Assembly (NCBI GenBank): GCA_900472605.1
Contig: UCJD01000060.1
Location: 1 to 64,000, forward strand
Direction: 5' to 3'
Length of the DNA: 64,000 bases
Source: Hyphomicrobiales bacterium
Lineage (GTDB): Bacteria > Pseudomonadota > Alphaproteobacteria > Rhizobiales > Rhizobiaceae
Under the pieces are notes generated by a model. It ran no database searches. It was not told the DNA's origin and saw only the letters and a list, made by a program, of their open reading frames with translations. Of the stretch, positions 8,954-17,827 are shown in pieces (position 1 is the first letter of the stretch; every line of letters begins with the position of its first letter). The position numbers and the translations under genes are program-made.

Positions 8954-9176
8954 TCCCCATGATCGTCTTCAGACCTTCTCCGGCCTGTCGCTAATTTTTG
9001 CAAGCTCCTATCACCAAATAGCGGTAACGGCTAGTTAGTCTCGATCATGAATTTGCCATGCTCTCTCCTTGTTTTCGCCTTCGACAAGCCTTCAAAAATG
9101 TGTCACAGTTTGAGGGTTGACGCCTTGGATCTCCGGCGGTGTTGGCTGGAGAAAGGTAAGAGGAAGGAAGGGTCAT

Positions 9177-9350
9177 ATGACTGTTCAAGCTCATCTTGAA
9201 TCACTCCAGAAGAAGCATGGTGCTCTCGAGGAGGAGCTTCATCTGCTGATGGTATCCCCCTCCAGAGACGACCGTGAGGTTGCCGAGTGCAAACGCAGAA
9301 AGCTGCGTATCAAAGACGAGATTGAGCGTCTCAAATCATCCGTACACTGA
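9177..9350 (+). CDS. Second small DUF465 protein
   Basis: A 57-residue protein with the DUF465 helical hairpin pattern (heptad-like LESLQKKHGALEEELHL, then CKRRKLRIKDEIERL). The ATG at 9177 follows a purine-rich AGGAAGGAAGGG ribosome site; a longer reading from 9117 has no support. It is divergent from the DUF465 gene ending at 8953, and the 223-nt space between holds both promoters. Function unknown; the two may be ancient paralogues. Confidence 0.8.
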   Translation: MTVQAHLESLQKKHGALEEELHLLMVSPSRDDREVAECKRRKLRIKDEIERLKSSVH

Positions 9351-9506
9351 GCAGGATAGAGCGTTACAGGGCGTGGCGAACACGATTCAAAAGGTAAATA
9401 TCGTAGTATAACCAGTTGTTTAGTGGTCTATCGCGTCCGTTACAGTGTTCCTGCGCGTCGGTTGCCCAAAAGGTCGCAGCCGGCGCGTTTTCATGTCAGG
9501 GCAACA

Positions 9507-9767
9507 TCATGCCCAGAACTGATCCAGCCAAAGATTGAGCCTGTCGAAGCCGCGATTGTTGACCGCGTAGATACGTTTCGTACCATTGGCGGTGACCGAG
9601 ACGAGGTCGCAATCGAGCAGTGCCTTGAGGTGCTGGGAGACGGCCGGACGGCTGATCGGGAGGCCTTCGGCGAGCTCGTTGACGGTGCGCGGCGAGCGTC
9701 GCAATTCCTCCAGCAGGAAGCGCCGGTGAGGGTCGGCAATCGCAGTGAAAGGGTCCACGTTCGACAT
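9507..9767 (-). CDS. Small ArsR-family helix-turn-helix regulator
   Basis: An 86-residue winged-helix protein with the ArsR recognition helix in SRPAVSQHLKALLDCDLV (about residues 38-56). It has no metal-binding cysteine pair (ELCVCDL motif absent), so metal sensing is not supported; many small ArsR proteins sense other signals or act with a partner. Its stop lies 69 nt before the start side of nothing obvious downstream, and the TauE/SafE gene ends 69 nt upstream on the same strand, which makes a shared transcript possible. Confidence 0.85.
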   Translation of the reverse strand: MSNVDPFTAIADPHRRFLLEELRRSPRTVNELAEGLPISRPAVSQHLKALLDCDLVSVTANGTKRIYAVNNRGFDRLNLWLDQFWA

Positions 9768-9836
9768 GGCGAAAAGCTACGTCAAACGGAGAATTTGGGC
9801 AAGCGGATTGTGCGCCGCAGCGAAGCGCCGAAAAGC

Positions 9837-10601
9837 CTAAAATCCAAGACCTTCGCGGGCGATCAGGACGGCTGCGATCAGCGCCATCGCATACATGAAC
9901 GGATAGAATATTTTCGGCTGCATGCGCTTCACGCACCAGGCGCCGGCGATGGTGGCGAGCGGGGCGAAGGGCAGCAGCGTCGCGGAGGCGGCGAGGTTCT
10001 GGGTGTCTAACTGACCGAGCGCGAAATATGGGATCAGCTTGACTGCATTGAGGATGGCGAAGAAGCGGGCGCTGGTGCCCGTATATTCGCGCGGTGGCAT
10101 CCGCAACGGCAGGACGTAGATCTGGAACGGCGCGCCGCCCGCGTGCGCGACGAAGCTTCCGTAGCCGGAGAAAGTGCCCCACAACGTGGCGCGAACCGGC
10201 CGCTGGCCATGCGGAGGCACGACCTTTCCTCTGCCGGGGCCGAAGTTGTTCCAGAAATAGCGCAGGCAGAAGAGGATGGTGACGACGCCGATGACGACGC
10301 GCAGCACATTGCCGGGAACGAGTGCCGAGGTGGCCCAGCCGAGCGCTATGCCGGCCAGCGCACCAGGCAGCATGATCTTGAGCGTCGTCCAGTCGCCATG
10401 CTTGCGCCAGATGACGAGCGATATCATGTCCATGAAGATCAGGATCGGCAGCAGGATGGCGGCGGCCTGCACGGGCGACACGACGAGCGCCAGAAAAGGC
10501 AATCCGATCAGCGACAAGGCGTCGCCCATACCCCCTTTCGCGAGACCGACAAGAATGACGGCAGGAATGGCGGCGTAGTAAAATGACACGTCCATCGGCA
10601 T
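9837..10601 (-). CDS. TauE/SafE-family membrane exporter
   Basis: A 254-residue integral membrane protein with about eight hydrophobic segments and two internal repeat halves typical of the sulfite exporter TauE/SafE family (formerly DUF81). The AKGGMGDALSLIG motif in the first half is characteristic. Members export organosulfonates, sulfite or related small anions. ATG at 10601 follows GGAGGAC with 9 nt spacing; an upstream ATG at 10649 is less likely. It lies upstream of the ArsR gene on the same strand and is divergent from the ThiE-like gene. Substrate unknown. Confidence 0.85.
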   Translation of the reverse strand: MPMDVSFYYAAIPAVILVGLAKGGMGDALSLIGLPFLALVVSPVQAAAILLPILIFMDMISLVIWRKHGDWTTLKIMLPGALAGIALGWATSALVPGNVLRVVIGVVTILFCLRYFWNNFGPGRGKVVPPHGQRPVRATLWGTFSGYGSFVAHAGGAPFQIYVLPLRMPPREYTGTSARFFAILNAVKLIPYFALGQLDTQNLAASATLLPFAPLATIAGAWCVKRMQPKIFYPFMYAMALIAAVLIAREGLGF

Positions 10602-10708
10602 GCTTTTGAAGTCCTCCCCTTGCCAGCCCGGTCTAACGGAATTACTCACACAAAACGAGTGCGGATCGGCCGGCAGATGGCGAAATCCGCTGGAAATGGA
10701 AAGAGTTC

Positions 10709-11362
10709 ATGTCGGAACCTGAAAACCGCTGCCGCTTGGTGCTGATCGTGCCCGATATCGCCGATGCCGACGAGCAGGCGAAAATCGTCGGTGATGCGCT
10801 GAAGGGCGGTGATGTCGCCTCGATCATCCTGCCGCAATACGGGCTTGGGGACGGCGAGTTTCAGAAACACGCCGAAAAGATCGTGCCGCTGGCGCAGAAC
10901 GCGGGTGCCGCGGCGCTGCTTGCCGGCGACAGCCGGGTCGTCGGCCGCACCAAGGCCGATGGCCTGCATATCACCGGCGGTGCCGCGGAGATTTCCGAGG
11001 CGGTCGAGAAATATGCCGACAAGCTGATCGTCGGCGGCGGCAATGCGGCCGACCGGCATCATGCGCTTGAGATCGGCGAGGAGCGTCCCGAATATGTCTT
11101 CTTCGGCAAGCTCGAAGGCGACATCAAGCCGGAGGCGCATCCGAAGAACCTCGCGCTCGCCGAATGGTGGGCCTCGATGATCGAGATCCCGTGCATCGTC
11201 ATGGGCGGCACCGATCCGGCGTCGGCGCTTGCCGTTGCCGAGAGCGGGGCGGAATTCGTGGCCATGCGTCTTGCCGTTTTCGGCGAGCCGGCGCGTGCGG
11301 CCTTGGTGGTTACCGAAATCAACGCACTTCTTGACGAAAAAGCGCCACGGTTTGAGGGTTGA
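10709..11362 (+). CDS. Thiamine-phosphate synthase-like protein (ThiE family)
   Basis: A 217-residue TIM-barrel protein. The order of strands and the GGGNAADRHHALEIGE, FFGKLEGDIKPEAHPKN and CIVMGGTDPASALA blocks match the ThiE fold, but the usual GPVFPTxTK phosphate/pyrimidine site is not clearly present. It may therefore be a ThiE-like paralogue rather than the main thiamine-phosphate synthase. The start at 10709 follows GGAAAGAG. It is followed after 10 nt by the Sel1-repeat gene on the same strand, and the two are likely cotranscribed. Confidence 0.7.
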   Translation: MSEPENRCRLVLIVPDIADADEQAKIVGDALKGGDVASIILPQYGLGDGEFQKHAEKIVPLAQNAGAAALLAGDSRVVGRTKADGLHITGGAAEISEAVEKYADKLIVGGGNAADRHHALEIGEERPEYVFFGKLEGDIKPEAHPKNLALAEWWASMIEIPCIVMGGTDPASALAVAESGAEFVAMRLAVFGEPARAALVVTEINALLDEKAPRFEG

Positions 11363-11372
11363 TATCGCCCTC

Positions 11373-12455
11373 ATGCCCATGCTGACACGCCATTTGCGCC
11401 TTTCTCTTCTTGCCGCCGCCACATGTGTGGCGGTTTTCGCGCATGGCGCATCGGCCCAGCAGGTCGACAATATGGTCACGCGACCGCTCACCGGCGCGCC
11501 TGAGACGCTGAAGTCCGGCCGTGCGCAGCCGGACGGGGTAACTCCGTCCACCGGTGTCGGCGTATTCGATCGTATGGGTGCGAAGCTTCCCGATCTGCCG
11601 GCCGAGAAGGACTATCACGGCAAGGTCGATGACGCCTATGGCGCCTATCAGCGCGGCTACTACCTGACGGCGATGGGGATTGCGCTGCCTCGCGCGCAGC
11701 TTGGCGATGCGGCGGCGCAGACGCTTATGGGTGAACTGTTGGCGGATGGCCTCGGCGTCAAGCGCGACGCAAAGGCGGCTGCCTTCTGGTACGGAAAGGC
11801 GGCCGAGGGCGGTGATCCGGCGGCGATGTTCAAATACGCGCTCATCCTGATGGAAGGCCGCATCGTCAAGCGCGACAAGACGCTTGCCGACAACTACATG
11901 CGCAAGGCGGCCGAAGCCGGCAATGCGTCGGCCGAGTTCAACTGGGGGCAAATTCTCGTTGCCGACAATCCCGGCGACAAGGGGTTGAAGCTGGCATTGC
12001 CGTTCTACGAGAAATCGGCAGAGAAGGGGGTCGCCGACGCGCAATACGCGGTGGCGGAGATCTACTCGTCGCTGCCCGACCTGCCGCCCGAAAAGAAGCA
12101 GCTTGCCCGCGAATGGATGGCGCGCGCCGCGCATGCCGGCTTCGACACCGCGCAGCTCGATCTTGGCGTCTGGTTCGTCAACGGAACGAACGGCCCGCGC
12201 GATTTCGAGAAAGGCTTCCAGTGGCTGAGAATCGCGGCCAATGACGGCAACGTGGTTGCGCAGAACAAGCTGGCGCATCTCTATATCAACGCGCTTGGCA
12301 CGAAGCCGGATCCTGTCGAGGCTGCCAAGTGGTATGTGCTCTCGCGCCGTGCCGGTCTGCCCGACCCGGCGCTCGAGGATTTCTACCTCGGTATCGAGGA
12401 AGAGCAGCAGAAGGCGGGGATCGAAGCCGCCAACAAGTTCCGCCGCCTGCGCTGA
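11373..12455 (+). CDS. Sel1-like repeat protein, exported
   Basis: A 360-residue protein with a signal peptide (residues 1-28, cut after GASA) followed by about six Sel1-type repeats, each with the AAxxGxxxAxxxLGxxYxxG pattern, for example in DAAAQTLMGELLADGLGVKRD. Sel1 repeats are TPR relatives that scaffold protein complexes; in rhizobia, exported members affect exopolysaccharide regulation. ATG at 11373 follows a GAGGGTTGAT site; ATG at 11379 is also possible. It follows the ThiE-like gene closely. Partner is unknown. Confidence 0.85.
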   Translation: MPMLTRHLRLSLLAAATCVAVFAHGASAQQVDNMVTRPLTGAPETLKSGRAQPDGVTPSTGVGVFDRMGAKLPDLPAEKDYHGKVDDAYGAYQRGYYLTAMGIALPRAQLGDAAAQTLMGELLADGLGVKRDAKAAAFWYGKAAEGGDPAAMFKYALILMEGRIVKRDKTLADNYMRKAAEAGNASAEFNWGQILVADNPGDKGLKLALPFYEKSAEKGVADAQYAVAEIYSSLPDLPPEKKQLAREWMARAAHAGFDTAQLDLGVWFVNGTNGPRDFEKGFQWLRIAANDGNVVAQNKLAHLYINALGTKPDPVEAAKWYVLSRRAGLPDPALEDFYLGIEEEQQKAGIEAANKFRRLR

Positions 12456-12470
12456 CCGCGCTCTAACGTT

Positions 12471-14207
12471 TTAGAAGAGCGCGTCCTCGAAGAGGTCTTC
12501 GTCGCTGGACGCGGCGCTTGCCTGTTCTGGCTCGACAGTGGCTGTCTCCTCGACTGCGGCGATGATGTCGCGGTGGACGTTACGCTCCTGCACCATCGTA
12601 TAGAGTTTGAAGATCTTGCGATCGAGCGGGGCGATGGCTTCAGCCAAGTCCGAGATGTCAGCGATCTCGGCGCCGGCGGCATCTTCCAGCGTATCGGCGC
12701 AGCCCGCCAGCACATCGCCGAGGTCCTTCTGGAAATCGAGCGTGCCGATCAAGAGGTTGATCTTGCCGGCGACCTCGCGGCCGTGTTCCGACAGTGTCTT
12801 CAGCTCGGCTTCCATTGTATCGGCGGCGGTGCGGATATCGGCGACGGCGGTCGTCAGGTTTTCGGCGAGCCCGCCTGATGCCGTCTCGCTCGACGGGGCC
12901 ACGCGACCGGCGGCTTCCTCCAGCGCCGGCAGGCCGTTGACGATGGCGTCAGCGCTGTCATCCAGCTTGCCGGCGAAGATGCGCAGTTCGGCCGTGACGA
13001 CATTGATCGACTTGCCGGCTTCGCCAAGACGGCTGCAGCGCAGATTGGTATTCAGCGCCATGTAGTGGATGTCGGTCTTCACCGTCTTGATGTTGCCGAT
13101 CGCTTCCAGAAGCTTGGCGGTGGTGTCACGGGTCGACTGGCTGACCTGGTCGGCCTTGAGGGTGACGGCGTCGACCTGCTTGACGATCTCATGGGCGGCC
13201 GAGACGCTGGATTCCAGCGCGCGGATGAAGTTGCCCTGGCCGCCGCCGCTCATCTGGTCGCGCAGCCGCATGATCTCCTGCGTGTCGTGGCCGAAGCTGG
13301 CGATCGTCTTGACGACGTTCTGGGAATCGCGGTGAAAATCGCGGCACATCTCGTTCATCTGCGCTGCCGTCAGGTGCTGTATGACGTTTTGCAGACGCGC
13401 GCGGGCGTCGGCGTTCAGGCCACGGCCTTCCTCGCTGTCGAGGAACTCGTCGAGCAGCGTGAACGTGCTCTGAACGTGCTCGATACGCTGGCGGGTGATG
13501 TCGCCGATCTGCAGCGCCGACAGGGTCGAGGCGACCTTGCTCTGCACGCCTCGCGCCACCGCGCCGACGTCGCGGGCAATGGCGCCAAGGTTCTGGCGAT
13601 GTTCGGCGATCTTTCTCGCGTCGGCGTCAAGAGCGCTTGCTACGGCAGGAACGGTATCGGCGTAGTTCTTGGAGACGTCGGTGCCGAAGGTCAGCGCGAG
13701 CTTCACTTCCTTTTCCAGCTCCTCGATCCGGCCGGCGAAGCGATTGACCTCATCGGTGCCGGAATAGATGCGCTCGAGAATCTCCTGCGCGAAGCCTGCG
13801 AACTCGGCAAGACCGGCGCCGGTGATCTTTACGGTGACGGCGAAGGTGCGCAGGTAGCGCATGGTTTCCTGCATGTCCGAGACGTGCCGGCGCAGCGAAT
13901 ATCCGGTCTCGGCGAGCGAGGAAAGCGCGTCGCGGCGAGACTTTTCCGCCGTTGGCAGATCGCTCAGGCTTTTGACGGTGGAGCGCAATTCCGCGCCGGC
14001 ATCACCATTCTCGCCGGCGTCCAGCGCCTTGGTGATGTTGTCGAGCGAGCTCAACAATCGGTTGAGGACCTCCATCACCGAAAGCAGGACGGTGCCGCCT
14101 TCGAGAAAGCGCTCCTCGACCTTGCTACGCGCTGCTTCCAGTGTCTGGCTGATTGCTGATCCCGATGCCTGGAATGCAGTCAGTGCCGATGTCGCCCCGT
14201 TCGTCAT
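12471..14207 (-). CDS. Soluble receptor-like coiled-coil chemotaxis protein (MCP relative)
   Basis: A 578-residue cytoplasmic protein without a signal peptide or membrane segment. Residues 1-300 are helical, with a central LQIGDITRQRIEHV motif also seen in MCP/PilJ relatives. A hairpin-like stretch near 380-420 has MALNTNLRCSRLGEAGKS, resembling but not matching the MCP tip (LALNAAVEAARAGE). It is divergent from the STAS-cheY-cheA operon across a 344-bp AT-rich gap. I infer a specialised receptor or scaffold feeding the same CheA; the tip deviates enough that CheA binding is uncertain. Confidence 0.7.
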   Translation of the reverse strand: MTNGATSALTAFQASGSAISQTLEAARSKVEERFLEGGTVLLSVMEVLNRLLSSLDNITKALDAGENGDAGAELRSTVKSLSDLPTAEKSRRDALSSLAETGYSLRRHVSDMQETMRYLRTFAVTVKITGAGLAEFAGFAQEILERIYSGTDEVNRFAGRIEELEKEVKLALTFGTDVSKNYADTVPAVASALDADARKIAEHRQNLGAIARDVGAVARGVQSKVASTLSALQIGDITRQRIEHVQSTFTLLDEFLDSEEGRGLNADARARLQNVIQHLTAAQMNEMCRDFHRDSQNVVKTIASFGHDTQEIMRLRDQMSGGGQGNFIRALESSVSAAHEIVKQVDAVTLKADQVSQSTRDTTAKLLEAIGNIKTVKTDIHYMALNTNLRCSRLGEAGKSINVVTAELRIFAGKLDDSADAIVNGLPALEEAAGRVAPSSETASGGLAENLTTAVADIRTAADTMEAELKTLSEHGREVAGKINLLIGTLDFQKDLGDVLAGCADTLEDAAGAEIADISDLAEAIAPLDRKIFKLYTMVQERNVHRDIIAAVEETATVEPEQASAASSDEDLFEDALF

Positions 14208-14551
14208 TTTATTGTCCTTTACTTAAAACCTCAGCAAGGTTCGAGACCATTTTTACGGGCATCATGGAAACGTCGAGTAAACACGCCAGACTCGTCAACG
14301 TTGTGCTTAACATAGCGTGAATTGCACGGCGTGCGTTGCGGGCAGTCACCCATATTTCTTTTAATTTATTGAAATTACGATATTATTTTAATATATGCGA
14401 GGGCTAATTATTATTTCTCCCGGGTGAGAATTCGGGGAGTCGGGACTCGTCTCAATTGCATTTCGCTGCAACCTACTTTTACGTGTTGTTAAGCGTGCCA
14501 TGAGATTCCTCAACGGGTTGAAAAAGTATTTCTCCGCCCTAGGAGGCCGAA
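14208..14551. promoter_or_regulatory. AT-rich divergent promoter region of the chemotaxis island
   Basis: This 344-bp gap divides the minus-strand receptor-like gene from the STAS-led operon. The part around 14350-14420 is strikingly AT-rich for this genome (tttaatttattgaaattacg and similar). It probably holds both promoters. I did not find a clear -35/-10 pair or a flagellar-class (sigma54) signature, and no other gene is visible. AGGAGG at 14541-14546 is the STAS ribosome site. Confidence 0.5.
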
Positions 14552-14881
14552 GTGAGCGTGCGTGAACAGTATTCCGATTCTATACCCCTGCCGGAAGTTC
14601 TGAATATCAGGAATATATCGGATATATTCTCAAAAATCGTATCTGTATTTAAGACTAACAATTCAGTTGTTCTTGATATCCCTGAAAAAGCTGAGGCCGA
14701 CTTGAGTTTTGTGCAGCTGATCGAAGCTGTTCGCCGGCACGCTGAAACCAACGACAAGGCGCTCGCACTCGCGGCTCCGGCTCGCGGCCAGGTTCTGAAA
14801 GTGCTCGAGCGCGCCGGCTTCGTGGAAGCCTTCAACAGCGAAGATACAAAATTCTGGTTGCATGAAGAGGTCAAGCCATGA
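14552..14881 (+). CDS. STAS-domain protein at head of the che operon
   Basis: A 109-residue protein of the STAS/anti-anti-sigma fold, with ADLSFVQLIEAVRRHAE in the position of the usual DxS-loop-helix of the family. Many STAS proteins are switched by phosphorylation of this Ser, and ones located in che clusters are thought to connect to CheA or to a partner switch. The start is GTG at 14552, five nt behind a perfect AGGAGG. Its stop overlaps cheY by 4 nt (ATGA). Confidence 0.8.
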   Translation: MSVREQYSDSIPLPEVLNIRNISDIFSKIVSVFKTNNSVVLDIPEKAEADLSFVQLIEAVRRHAETNDKALALAAPARGQVLKVLERAGFVEAFNSEDTKFWLHEEVKP

Positions 14882-15246
14882 GCGCCAACATTCTCACCGT
14901 CGACGATTCCGCAAGCATTCGACTGACGACCAAGGTCACGCTGACCAATGCGGGCTATACCGTCAGCGAAGCGGCCGATGGCGCCCAGGGCCTGGCGGCC
15001 GCGAAGGCCGGCAACTACGACCTGATCATCACCGATCTCAACATGCCCGTGATGGACGGCCTGACGATGATCGAGGAGCTGCGCAAGCTGCCTGAACACA
15101 CCGGCGTGCCGATCATCTTCCTGACGACCGAGTCCGACGCCGACCTCAAGGCCCGCGCCAAGGCTGCCGGCGCCACGGGTTGGCTGACCAAGCCGTTCGA
15201 TCCCGAAAACCTCGTGAAGATAGCCAGGAAGGTGCTCGGCAGATGA
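14878..15246 (+). CDS. cheY: Chemotaxis response regulator CheY
   Basis: A single-domain receiver of 122 residues. The acidic pocket Asp9-Asp10, the phosphoacceptor Asp53 (IITDLNMP), the Thr83 switch and Lys105 (TKPF) are all present. It receives phosphate from CheA and would signal to the flagellar motor or act as a phosphate sink, as several rhizobial CheYs do. It overlaps the STAS stop by 4 nt and the cheA start by 4 nt, so translation is coupled across the group. Confidence 0.95.
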   Translation: MSANILTVDDSASIRLTTKVTLTNAGYTVSEAADGAQGLAAAKAGNYDLIITDLNMPVMDGLTMIEELRKLPEHTGVPIIFLTTESDADLKARAKAAGATGWLTKPFDPENLVKIARKVLGR

Positions 15247-17300
15247 GCTCTCTCGATCCTGTAGCGGTCTTTCGCACCGAGGCGGCCGAATGCCTCGAAG
15301 CCATCGAGGCGGGTCTTCTTGATCTGACGCACAAGCTCGACGACAAGGACGTCGTCGATGCCGTCTTCCGCGGCCTTCACACGCTGAAGGGCTCGGGCTC
15401 AATGTTCGGCTTCGATGCGCTGGCCGCCTTCACGCATCATTGCGAAACGGCATTCGACCGGGTTCGCAAGGGTGAGGTGCCGGCGACGGCCGAACTCGTC
15501 GCCGCCGTGCTTGCCGCTCAGGATCACATGCGTGCACTGGTTGATCAGCCGGATGCCGATCACGGTGACACCGGCCAGCGATTGCTGGCCCAGCTTCAGG
15601 CCGCCGTCGGAGAGACATCAGGTGGCGCTGCCAAGGCTGTAATTCCGGCCCCGGTCGCTGCTCCCGCCGCTGCCGCGACCAAGACCACCACCTGGCGCAT
15701 CCGCTTCAGCCTTCCCTCGAACTCGATGGCGAACGGCACCAACCCGCTCGGCCTGCTCGACGAGCTGCGCGATCTCGGCGAATGCAGCGTCAAGGCCAAT
15801 CTCTCGGCCATCCCGCCGCTCGAAGAGATCGTACCGACTGATCTCTACGTCACCTGGGATGTCGTTCTCACCAGCACGCAGGACCGCTCGGCGATCGACG
15901 ACGTGTTCATCTTCGTCATGGACGACATGGAGCTTGAGGTCGAGGAGATCGCTACTCCGGTAGCTGCGCCGGTCAAGGCTGAACCGGTCGCGACAGTGGT
16001 AGAGGTGAAGGCCGAGACTGTGGCGGCTGCGCCATCGGCCGCCGCCGCACCGGAGTTCAAACCGGTCGAAGCTGTGCCGGCCAAGCGCGAGAGCGCTGCC
16101 CAGAACGACCAGCGTCAGGCGAAGGCTGCCGAAAATGTTCGCGTTCCGGCCGAACGTCTAGACGAACTGATGGACCGCGTCGGCGAGCTCGTGATTGCCC
16201 AGTCGCGCCTCAGCCAGCTGGCCAGCGCCAGCGCCGACATCGCGCTGCGGTCGGTCTCTGAAGAAATCGAGCGCCTGTCTGGCGAGCTGCGCGACACGAT
16301 GATGGTGCTGCGCATGGTGCCGGTCGCGACGCTGTTTTCCCGCTTCCGCCGTCTCGTCCACGATCTCGCCCGCGAAACGGGCAAGGTGATCGAGCTGGTC
16401 ACCGAAGGCGAAAGCACCGAGGTCGATAAGACCGTGATCGAGCGCCTCGCCGATCCGCTGGTGCATCTGGTGCGCAATTCGATCGACCACGGGCTGGAAA
16501 CGCCGGCCGAGCGTCTGGCCGCAGGCAAGAGCGAGGCCGGCACGGTGACGCTGTCGGCGCGGCAGGCCGGTGGCGAGGTGATCATATCGATCAAGGATGA
16601 CGGTCGCGGCATCAATCGCGAGCGGGTGCGCGCCAAGGCGGAATCTTCCGGCCTCATCGCGCCCGGCCAGTCGCTGACCGATTCCGAGCTTCTGCAGCTG
16701 ATCTTCGCGCCGGGCTTTTCTACGGCTGCGGCGATCACCAATCTCTCCGGCCGCGGCGTCGGCATGGACGTGGTGAAGAAGACCGTCGAGGCTTTGCGCG
16801 GCGCGATCGACGTCACCAGCCACAATGGCGAGGGATCCGAGGTATCGCTACGCATTCCGCTGACGCTTGCCATCATAGACGGCCTGCTCGTGCGGGTCGG
16901 TAACGGCAGCTACGTCATCCCGCTTTCCGCTGTCGAGGAGTGCCTGGAACTGTCGCTGGAAGAGGATCTGCGTTCGCGCGGACGCAGCTTCATCTCGCTG
17001 CGCGACAGCCTCGTGCCGTTCCTGAGGCTGCGCGATCTCTTCCGCACCGGCACCAAGCCCGACGTGCACCAGAAGGTCGTGGTCATCTCGACAGGCACGG
17101 AACGCGTCGGCCTGGTGGTCGATCAGATCATTGGCGACCACCAGACGGTCATCAAGTCGATGTCCAAGCTGCACAACGACGTGTCCACCTTCTCGGGCGC
17201 CACCATTCTCGGCGACGGCAGCGTCGCCCTCATTCTCGACGTCGGCCATCTCGTGGCCGCCGGTCAGCAACAGGAAACACAGATGCGGGTGGCAGGATGA
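15243..17300 (+). CDS. cheA: Chemotaxis histidine kinase CheA
   Basis: A 685-residue sensor kinase. Domains in order: Hpt (1-110) with phospho-His46 in LHTLKGSG; a P2-like response-regulator docking region (about 150-240); an Ala/Pro linker; the dimerisation helices (about 315-375); HATPase (about 380-555) with HLVRNSIDHG as N-box and DDGRGINRERV as G1; CheW-like coupling domain (560-685). The ATG at 15243 overlaps cheY. It phosphorylates CheY and CheB. Its stop overlaps cheW by 4 nt, which fixes stoichiometry. Confidence 0.97.
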   Translation: MSSLDPVAVFRTEAAECLEAIEAGLLDLTHKLDDKDVVDAVFRGLHTLKGSGSMFGFDALAAFTHHCETAFDRVRKGEVPATAELVAAVLAAQDHMRALVDQPDADHGDTGQRLLAQLQAAVGETSGGAAKAVIPAPVAAPAAAATKTTTWRIRFSLPSNSMANGTNPLGLLDELRDLGECSVKANLSAIPPLEEIVPTDLYVTWDVVLTSTQDRSAIDDVFIFVMDDMELEVEEIATPVAAPVKAEPVATVVEVKAETVAAAPSAAAAPEFKPVEAVPAKRESAAQNDQRQAKAAENVRVPAERLDELMDRVGELVIAQSRLSQLASASADIALRSVSEEIERLSGELRDTMMVLRMVPVATLFSRFRRLVHDLARETGKVIELVTEGESTEVDKTVIERLADPLVHLVRNSIDHGLETPAERLAAGKSEAGTVTLSARQAGGEVIISIKDDGRGINRERVRAKAESSGLIAPGQSLTDSELLQLIFAPGFSTAAAITNLSGRGVGMDVVKKTVEALRGAIDVTSHNGEGSEVSLRIPLTLAIIDGLLVRVGNGSYVIPLSAVEECLELSLEEDLRSRGRSFISLRDSLVPFLRLRDLFRTGTKPDVHQKVVVISTGTERVGLVVDQIIGDHQTVIKSMSKLHNDVSTFSGATILGDGSVALILDVGHLVAAGQQQETQMRVAG

Positions 17301-17797
17301 GTGCGGCAGTCGAAAAGATCGACCATCATTGGAACTATGCCGACGAAGTCGAGGTCCTGACGTTCGACATGAACGGCGAAACCTTCGCACTGGAAGCGGT
17401 GATCGTCCAGGAAATCCTGGATCTCCTGCCGGAGACGGCGGTGCCGGGGGCGCAGCCCTTTGTCGCCAGCGTCATCAACTTCCGTGGCAAGGTCATTCCG
17501 CTGGCCGACCTGCGCCTGGCCTTCGGGATGGAAGGCACGGAAGCGACGATCGACAGCCGCATCATCGTCATCGAGGTCGATCTCGATGGCGAGGCGACCC
17601 TGGTCGGGCTGCGCACCGACAAGGTCAACGAGGTGACGACGCTGGCAAGGGCTGCCAGCGAACCGCCACCGAGCGTCGGCATGCGCTGGCGCGCCGACTA
17701 CATCGACTGCCTGGTGAAGCGCGGGGGCGAGTTCATCATCCTGCCAAATCTGCAGGCACTTTTTTCTTCACGACATGAGACATCGACCGCCGTTTAG
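17297..17797 (+). CDS. cheW: Chemotaxis coupling protein CheW
   Basis: A 166-residue CheW-domain protein that links chemoreceptors to CheA. The domain starts near LTFDMNGETFALE and runs through VINFRGKVIPLADLR, the hallmark of the second subdomain. ATG at 17297 overlaps the cheA stop. A second cheW lies at 23669, after the three receptors. Two non-identical CheWs in one operon are common in rhizobia, and may couple different receptors. Confidence 0.95.
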   Translation: MSAAVEKIDHHWNYADEVEVLTFDMNGETFALEAVIVQEILDLLPETAVPGAQPFVASVINFRGKVIPLADLRLAFGMEGTEATIDSRIIVIEVDLDGEATLVGLRTDKVNEVTTLARAASEPPPSVGMRWRADYIDCLVKRGGEFIILPNLQALFSSRHETSTAV

Positions 17798-17827
17798 GCT
17801 GTGTCATCGAGGGGTAAGGGGTTAGAG

